Position numbers and translations under genes: made by a program. The notes under the pieces are model-generated. The model made no database searches. It saw only the letters and a list, made by a program, of their open reading frames with translations, and was not told where the DNA came from. From the NCBI GenBank assembly GCA_963971535.1, contig OZ020598.1, positions 85,831,168 through 85,895,167 on the forward strand: a DNA stretch of 64,000 nt, given 5' to 3'. Positions 57,305 to 64,000 of the stretch are shown here, piece after piece. How positions within the stretch are numbered: position 1 is the first letter of the stretch; every line of letters begins with the position of its first letter. Source of the stretch: Notolepis coatsorum. Taxonomy: Eukaryota > Chordata > Actinopteri > Aulopiformes > Paralepididae.

Positions 57305-59802
57305 AGGCCAACTTGCAGGTTAAACCCTACTCTGCAATTATGGGTAGTTTACATCATTGGTATCTAATTTAATAATTGTTTTCATTTGACGCCGGAAATG
57401 CCACTCAGAAAGGGTTAAAAAGGTCCACGCACAAATAACATGCACAGAGCAAATCAAAAAGCTTATCAGACGCTTGCACGGCCGTGACGTCACTTCAGGA
57501 AATGTATGCCTTATGCCCGTCCGGGTCATAGTACTACTGGCTTATGGCTATATGGCTCCTGCTAACGTTAGCATTATGTCTACTGTCGTGAACCATTTTA
57601 AATCGGGCCATGCAAAAGAGTTTGGGGAACAAGTAAAATGTGCAGGTCCTCTTCTCAGACCTGTGGGGCAAAGCACTGCACGCATCATGCCGGCTTGCAA
57701 GCTACACGTCCCGGCATGTTGATACGATAGTAGCCCCTTTAGCCCCACTCGGTGCATCAGTCACGATAGCTATGAGCTAACTAACGTTACAAGCTCAAAC
57801 ACCTTATAACTACTACTATTGTCGTGTCCATAAGTTCCTTGGCAGAATACTTGTGATGACAAATGTATACAAAGAGGAGAGAACCATTTTAAATCGGGCA
57901 TTCATGCAGGCTAGCAAGCTATGCGTCACGGCATGTTGATAAGCATGAACCGGTTGGGATTCGATGTTGATAAGCATGAACCGATTGGGATTCGAATAGA
58001 CGCAGCCCCACTCTGTGCATCAGTCACGATAGCTATGAGCTAACTAACTAAGCTCAAACACCTTATAACTACTACTATTGTCGTGTCCCCCCCCCCACCC
58101 CCCTCCCTCCCCCATCTCTCTGAGTGCCTGTCTCCTAGTGCTGACTAAGGTGATGGATGCCGCGGGGTCTTGGCCAAGATTGCAGTGACTGCTCTACATG
58201 CACCACCGAGGCCATGGATCAGCTACTTACCGTCGTCTGTCCGTGGTCTTGTCAACTGGTCTGTCAACGCGGTTTCATTGCTGGGTTAAGTACTTCTATT
58301 CTATTCACATAATATGCTTACTTCATATATCTACTCTATTCACATATATGCTTACCACTTGTATCTATTGCTATGTCCGCCCACTACAATCACGCGAGCT
58401 GTCTAACGCCTGTCCCGTCTCCCTGTCTCCCTGTGAGTTGCTCTCCTGGAGTGCTGACCGGAGTGTCGGACGTCCCGTGATGAAGGCCGGGAGGATGCGA
58501 CCCTCTCTGTGTGCCCTCCTGTCTCCCTGTCTCCAGCGGTCTCGTAGTGGTGACCGGAGTGCTGGACGTCCCGCGATGTCGGGGAGGTTGCGACCCTCTC
58601 TGTGCCGCCCCCTATCTCCCTGTCTCCGGCTATCTCGGAGCAATGACCGGAGTGTTGAATGTCCCGTGATTAAGACGGGGAGGACGCGACCCTCTTTGCG
58701 CCGCCCCTGTGCCTCAAATAGATTCGCTATCAGCTCTATCTTTAATCTTTCAAAATGTTCAGTTGATATCGCTATCAGCTCTATCTTTAATTTTTCAAAA
58801 TGTTCAGTTGCTATTGCATGCACTCATCTGTGTTTCACTACACACTTGAGTGCATGCTTACCAACTGTTAGTCTGCAACACTACTATCACCGACATCTAA
58901 GAAGGGAGATCCCCCTTGAATGGCCCTTCTAAGGTTTCTCTCCTCCACACTGCCTGTGGAGCATTTTTCCCTATTGTTAGGTTTTAGTGAGTTTTTCCTT
59001 ACCTTCGCGTGGGGTATGTCTGGGAGTGCTTGCATTCTTTCATTTATTTGCATTTATTAAAAATGTGTTGGACCTTATGGTGTTCTTGTTCTGTTCTTGA
59101 CTTATTGTTATGTTTCTTCTTGACTTGTTTAAAGAAGACGTGTACGGCCCATGGGGACATTAACGTGTGTTGTCGGGCCTTACAAATAAATTTGATTTGA
59201 TTTGATTTGATCCATAAGTTCCCTGGCAGAATACTTGTGAGGACAAAGGTATACAAAGAGGAGAGAACCATTTTAAATCGGGCATTGTTATGAGTTTCGA
59301 GAATTCTGGCTACCAAGCTAAGCTAAGCTACGTTAGCTAACTTAGCTAGCTACTAACGTTATATACACAATATGTACAACGACACAATGATTTACATTAT
59401 TACAAATATGGTAACGTGGTTGTGGCTTTTACAAATAGTGGTTCGCTTTAGAGATGAATGGCTATGATCACGGAGCAATAGTGTTAGTGAAACAGATACA
59501 TTTTGATTCATCACTCCTCGGCTAGTAGTAGCAAGGCTCCTGCCACTAGCTGTGTGTGACTCTCAGAGCCCCTCACTGCCCTGCACCTGATGTGACGTCA
59601 GCATTAAGATGACACACGCACGTTATTGATCCATGGATTAAAATATGCATGTGCGTGGAGCTTGTGGTTTGGTCGACAAAATGTTTGATAAAAACGCTAA
59701 AACTGGGTCAATTTCGATAATTTCTTTTCCCCTCTTCATGAAAGTCAGTGTTGGCCTAGTCACATTGTTTATTGAACAAAAATAAAACCTGCAAGTTGGC
59801 CT
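57305..59802. mobile_element. second TTAA element (Kolobok-like), non-autonomous
   Basis: TTAA at 57301-57304 and 59803-59806 flanks perfect inverted ends aggccaacttgcaggtt and aacctgcaagttggcct. The AGG start and TTAA target resemble the Kolobok-like element at 12832-15858, though piggyBac is possible. The interior has direct duplications (agagaaccattttaaatcgg near 57585, 57885 and 59265; ccataagttcc at 57830 and 59212) and a LINE-G insertion (58086-59211). The 82-residue frame at 57474-57722 has no domain I recognise. Confidence 0.75.
58086..59211 (+). mobile_element. LINE-G copy 2, 3' region
   Basis: Plus-oriented partner of 48535-49553. It ends with caaataaatttgatttgatt and TTTGA repeats. 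It interrupts the sequence gtcgtgtcc/ataagttcc, which is intact at about 57820-57835. It contains three GC-rich units with gaccggagtg at about 58456, 58552 and 58645. A 244-residue frame (58198-58932) is conserved in copy 1 but domain-free. Confidence 0.72.
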
Positions 59803-59806
59803 TTAA

Positions 59807-60046
59807 CATGTCAGCCATTTAACTGATGTTCTTTAATAGAAATGTAAAATAATTACAATAATAATTACGTTCACATCGTCACTATATAACCAACTGAGTG
59901 AAAGCAACAAGCAGGAACAGCAGATTGATAGTTCTAAGTGAGAAGAGGATCAAGGTGTTTATTGAAAGATAGGAGGAGACTAACAGCATATTGAATCCCA
60001 GAGACTCTTTCCATCCCTCTCTCTGTCTCTTTGTGTTTCTCTCTCT
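59807..60046. other. unassigned sequence
   Basis: AT-rich, then CT-rich DNA leading into the tetranucleotide repeat. Confidence 0.4.
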
Positions 60047-60330
<284 letters not shown>

Positions 60331-61089
60331 GTTATGTATGGTTTGTAACCGACCCCAATCGCACAACACAAGACAGGTATGGTGGTTTGCCAAGAAACAG
60401 ATATTTATTGTGAACAGGGAAAAAGGGCACTGTCCCTTTAAGGGAGAAAACACAAAACACTGGAATAACACAAGAGGGGAAGGTAAAGTGCTTTTAAGAG
60501 GCGGGCAAGAGGCGGGCAGGAAAGGGAACACCTTGGGAAAGTAAGGGAACGCCTAAGGGAAGGTTAAGGGAACGCCTTGGGACAGAGGAACTAGAGACTA
60601 GGTAAACCAGGGACAAGGAGAACTAGGGAGAGAGGACTAGGGACTAGGAGAGCTAGGGATAGAGGACTAGGGACTAGGAGAACTAGGGACAAGGAACTAG
60701 CTGGAACTAGAAGGGGAGAACTTGGGACAGGAACTAGGTGGAACTAGAAACAGAGGGGACTGAGGCCCGCGGAGGCGGGCTGGGAACAGGGAGGAACTGG
60801 GAGGACTGGTGGAAATCATCTGGGCCGCTCTGCAGGACAGAGGAGAGAGTTAATGCACAAAAGGGAAAAACAGAGCAGGTGCAGAACAGTCCAAATAACA
60901 AAATGAACAAAGTAATAATATCTTCGTGTGACAAACACACAGGGGGAGATGTAAAGTCCAAAAATACTATTCTAAGTGAGAACCAAAAACAGAGGCAATA
61001 CGCTGGGAGATGAAATGTCCAAACTAACTAACAGAGGCAATACGCCGGGAGATGAAATGTCCAAACTAACTAACAGAGGCAATACGCTG

Positions 61090-61430
61090 GGAGAGTGACA
61101 TCACAATCAAAACTCACCCAGGCGTATGCGTAAAGGTACAGGAACAGCAGCGGGAACGGGGGCAAGGGCACTACGCTGGGTGAGTGACATCACAATCAAA
61201 ACTCACCCAGGCGTGTGCGTAATGGTACGGGGACAGCAACGGGAACGGGGGCAAGGACACTACGCCGGGTGAGTGACATCACAATCAAAACTCACCCAGG
61301 CGTGTGCGTAATGGTAAGGGGACAGCAACGGGAACGGGGGCAAGGACACAACGCTGGGTGAGTGACATCACAATCAAAACTCACCCAGGCGTGTGCGTAA
61401 TGGTACGGGGACAGCAACGGGGCGAGGGCA
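61090..61430. repeat. 89-bp minisatellite in the LTR
   Basis: gtgacatcacaatcaaaact recurs at 61095, 61184, 61273 and 61362, an exact 89-bp period. Confidence 0.95.
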
Positions 61431-61995
61431 TCGCCACCGGGTGGCTGGCTGTCCGAGCCGAGGAACAGAGCGCTGGAACAGTGGCGGTGACGAGGGCATC
61501 GTCCACCGGGTAGCCGTTGTCGGAGCCGAGGAACAGAGTGCTGGAACAGTGGCGGTGACGAGGGCATCGTCCACCGGGTAGCCGCTGTCGGAGCCGAGGA
61601 ACAGAGTGCGCGCCACACCTTGGTGTGCGCGTCGGAACAGGGAGCTGGAACAGTGGCGGTGGCGAGGATGTCGTCCACCGGGTAGCCACTGTCGGAGCCG
61701 AGGAACAGAGTGCGCGCCACACCTTGGTGTGCGCGTCGGAACAGGGAGCTGGAACAGTGGCGGTGGCGAGGATGTCGTCCACCGGGTAGCCACTGTCGGA
61801 GCCGAGGAACAGAGTGGCGCGCCACACCTTGGTGTGCGCGTCGGAACAGTGGCGGTGGCGAGAGCGTCGTCCACCGGGTAGCCGCTGTCGGAGCCGAGGA
61901 ACAGAGTGCGCGCCACACCTTGGTGTGCGCGTCGGGACAGTGGCGGTGGCGAGAGCGTCGTCCACCGGGTAGCCGCTGTCGGAACCGAGAGACGC
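61431..61995. repeat. GC-rich minisatellite, 64-104-bp units
   Basis: Units with tcgtccaccgggtagcc, gtcggagccgaggaacagag and gcgcgccacaccttggtgtg. One pair of long units is 104 bp apart (61606 and 61710); shorter units lack the gcgcgcc..gcgcgtc part, which is itself an inverted repeat. Confidence 0.92.
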
Positions 61996-62013
61996 CTCGG
62001 GGTGCGTCTGCGA

Positions 62014-62490
62014 GGAGGAGTGTGCCAAGCTCGAAGGTCTGGAAGATGCGCGTCAGTGCGCTGGTACGGAGGAGCGTGCCAAGCTCGAAGGTCTGGAAGA
62101 TGCGCATCTGTGCGCTGGAACGGAGGAGCGTGCCAAGCTCGAGGGTCCGGGAGATGCGCGTCAGTGCGCTGGAACGGAGGAGCGTGCCAAGCTCGAGGGT
62201 CCGGGAGATGCGCGTCAGTGCGCTGGAACGGAGGAGCGTGCCAAGCTCGAGGGTCCGGGAGATGCGCGTCAGTGCGCTGGAACGGAGGAGCGTGCCAAGC
62301 TCGAGGGTCCGGGAGATGCGCGTCAGTGCGCTGGAACGGAGGAGCGTGCCAAGCTCGAGGGTCCGGGAGATGCGCGTCAGTGCGCTGGAACGGAGGAGCG
62401 TGCCAAGCTCGAGGGTCCGGGAGATGCGCGTCAGTGCGCTGGAACGGAGGAGCGTGCCAAGCTCGAGGGTCCGGGAGATGCGCGTTGGTC
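62014..62490. repeat. 54-bp minisatellite in the LTR
   Basis: About nine units of 54 bp (18 codons: RRSVPSSRVREMRVSALE on plus), almost identical, so recently amplified. Confidence 0.95.
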
Positions 62491-62881
62491 TAGATGTGCG
62501 TCAGGACGAACAGCTGCGCTGGGGTCTGCAGTGGAACGCTGAGGTGCCTCCCGTGGAAGTTACAGGGAGCGCAGAACAGTCTCCTCCACAGGCTACGGCG
62601 ACAGCAGACGAAGGCTGGAGCAAACATCTCAAGGCTGGAGAGGTCCATCTTACAGCATTGGTAGACCAGAGGATCTCCCGAAAAGAGTCTAGATGTTAGG
62701 AATATGACTCGGCATGAATACAACACGACCCCACGCCAAAACGAGGGGAAGCGCCCTGGTATTTAAAGCCCACAGGGGGACTAATTAGCCTGCCACCACA
62801 GGTGCGAGAGATAATAGAATATCAAACAGGTGTGGCCACTAAGGGTAAGGAACGAGAGGGTGGGGGCTAGAGAGAGTGAGT

Positions 62882-62998
62882 AGGGAATTCCTAACAGTAG
62901 GCTTAAAGAAGACAGAGAATAGGGAATTCCTAACAGTAGGCTTAAAGAAGACAGAGAATAGGGAATTCCTAACAGTAGGCTTAAAGAAGACAGAGAAA
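62882..62998. repeat. 39-bp repeat, three units
   Basis: agggaattcctaacagtagg plus cttaaagaagacagagaat, starting 62882, 62921 and 62960. Confidence 0.95.
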
Positions 62999-63032
62999 AG
63001 GTAGTGAGCAGCGGGCAAAACCTCACAGTTTG

Positions 63033-63620
63033 TCTGTCTCTCTCTCTCTGTCTGTCTTTCTCTCTCCCTCTACCTCTCTCATATTTTCATTCATCTACCT
63101 CTGACATCCTATTATCTCCCGTCCCTGTAACCGTCCATCCATCTCTCTCTCCCTCATCCCTCTCTCCCTACCTTCTTACATAATTTGTGTTTCTAGTAGA
63201 TATACAGATATACAGCAGTAATCATACTTCATCAATTCTTATGTCATTTCTCTTTTCCCCCCCACTCTCCCTGTTCCAGCTGCCTCTGCCAAAAACATCA
63301 TTCGTCTTTTCTCTAACTCTCCTTCCCCTCCATCCCTCTCCAATCATTTCCTCTCTATCTACCCCTCTTCCTCTTTCCAACTCCCCCTCCCTCCCCCTCC
63401 ATCCATCAACCCCCCTCTATTCCTCTCGCTTGCATTCTCTCCCTCTCACATCCCTCTCCAATCCTTTCCTCTCTATCTCCCTCTCCCCCTCTTCCTCTTT
63501 CCATCTCCCCCTCCCTCCCCTTCTATACCTCCCTCTACCCCATCCCCTCACTCCCTCTCTCTTCCCCCCTATATCCACTCTCTCACTCTTTCTCTATCCC
63601 TCTATTCCTCCCTCTCTCTC
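63033..63620 (+). repeat. CT-rich low-complexity tract
   Basis: Pyrimidine-rich, irregular ccctctcc and tctctctc words for almost 600 bp; no gene seen. Confidence 0.85.
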
Positions 63621-63640
63621 TCAGACAGAGATAGGTAGAG

Positions 63641-63672
<32 letters not shown>

Positions 63673-63673
63673 C

Positions 63674-63722
<49 letters not shown>

Positions 63723-63747
63723 GTACAGACAGACAGACAGACAGACA

Positions 63748-63804
<57 letters not shown>

Positions 63805-63837
63805 TACATACAGACAGACAGACAGACAGACAGACAT

Positions 63838-63884
<47 letters not shown>

Positions 63885-63885
63885 T

Positions 63886-63980
<95 letters not shown>

Positions 63981-64000
63981 GGACAGACAGACAGACAGAC
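63621..64000 (+). repeat. (ACAG)n microsatellite running off the window
   Basis: CAGA/ACAG repeats with a few CATA and single-base interruptions. On the minus strand this is (TCTG)n, so it is inverted relative to 60047-60329. Confidence 0.96.

Noticed and set aside
61292-62699. Frames of 180-329 codons on both strands
   Set aside because: All lie in GC-rich tandem arrays inside a solo LTR; repeated motif content only, no domain.

Overview
ORGANISM. The window looks like nuclear DNA of a teleost fish. It is repeat-dense and carries jockey-superfamily (L2/Rex1-like) and L1/Tx1-like LINEs, tRNA-derived SINEs, hAT, Kolobok-like and piggyBac-like DNA transposons, a chromodomain Gypsy element, several solo LTRs, very long CA, TC and TCTG microsatellites and two multi-kilobase minisatellites. 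No bacterial-type gene, CRISPR array, rRNA or tRNA gene was seen.

HOST GENE. The only convincing host gene lies on the minus strand. A 150-bp exon at 28433-28582 has a polypyrimidine tract and AG acceptor, an ATG, a signal peptide and the N-terminal motif of testican (SPOCK family, closest to SPOCK1 as I remember it), and ends in a GTGAGT donor. About 8 kb upstream, 36543 to about 36750 is CpG-rich, contains no ATG on the minus strand and ends in a perfect CAG|GTAAGT donor. It fits a non-coding first exon and promoter, and a (TC)n tract directly abuts it. I saw no further exon. I therefore read 1-28432 as intron, 28583-36542 as intron 1, and 36750-64000 as 5' flank.

LAYOUT. 1-1044: microsatellites. 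1045-6320: 32/40-bp minisatellite. 6321-6700: hAT end. 7007-10819: hAT-like element containing two solo LTRs, one of them split by a piggyBac-like element. 11689-17134: LINE-A split by LINE-B, split by a THAP-bearing Kolobok-like element, itself hit by LINE-C. 17548-21056: 23-bp minisatellite. 21823-25120: LTR split by LINE-D, split by a hAT. 26700-27814: SINE and hAT MITE. 28433-36750: gene 5' end with LINE-C, LINE-F and LINE-E in intron 1. 37256-39428: minisatellites, degraded LINE and solo LTR. 40462-46745: piggyBac-like element, truncated Gypsy, solo LTR, L1/Tx1-like LINE tail and SINE piece. 47539-49780: LINE-derived minisatellite, LINE-G and inverted telomere-like repeat. 50036-53300: nested DNA elements with a 248-bp palindrome. 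53745-57040: SINE, hAT MITE and foldback. 57305-59802: second TTAA element with LINE-G. 60047-64000: (TCTG)n, a 2.7-kb solo LTR swollen by minisatellites, then CT-rich DNA and (ACAG)n.

HOW IT FITS TOGETHER. Apart from the testican 5' end, the window is a record of nested transposition. Many insertions are dated relative to each other by exact target-site duplications: 8 bp for hAT, TTAA for Kolobok/piggyBac types, 4-5 bp for LTRs, 10 bp for SINEs. No element appears to encode a complete transposase or reverse transcriptase set; the most intact frame is the LINE-C copy at 29830-31790. Family names are from recognition of motifs only, with no database search. Coordinates were counted by hand and may be off by a base or two.
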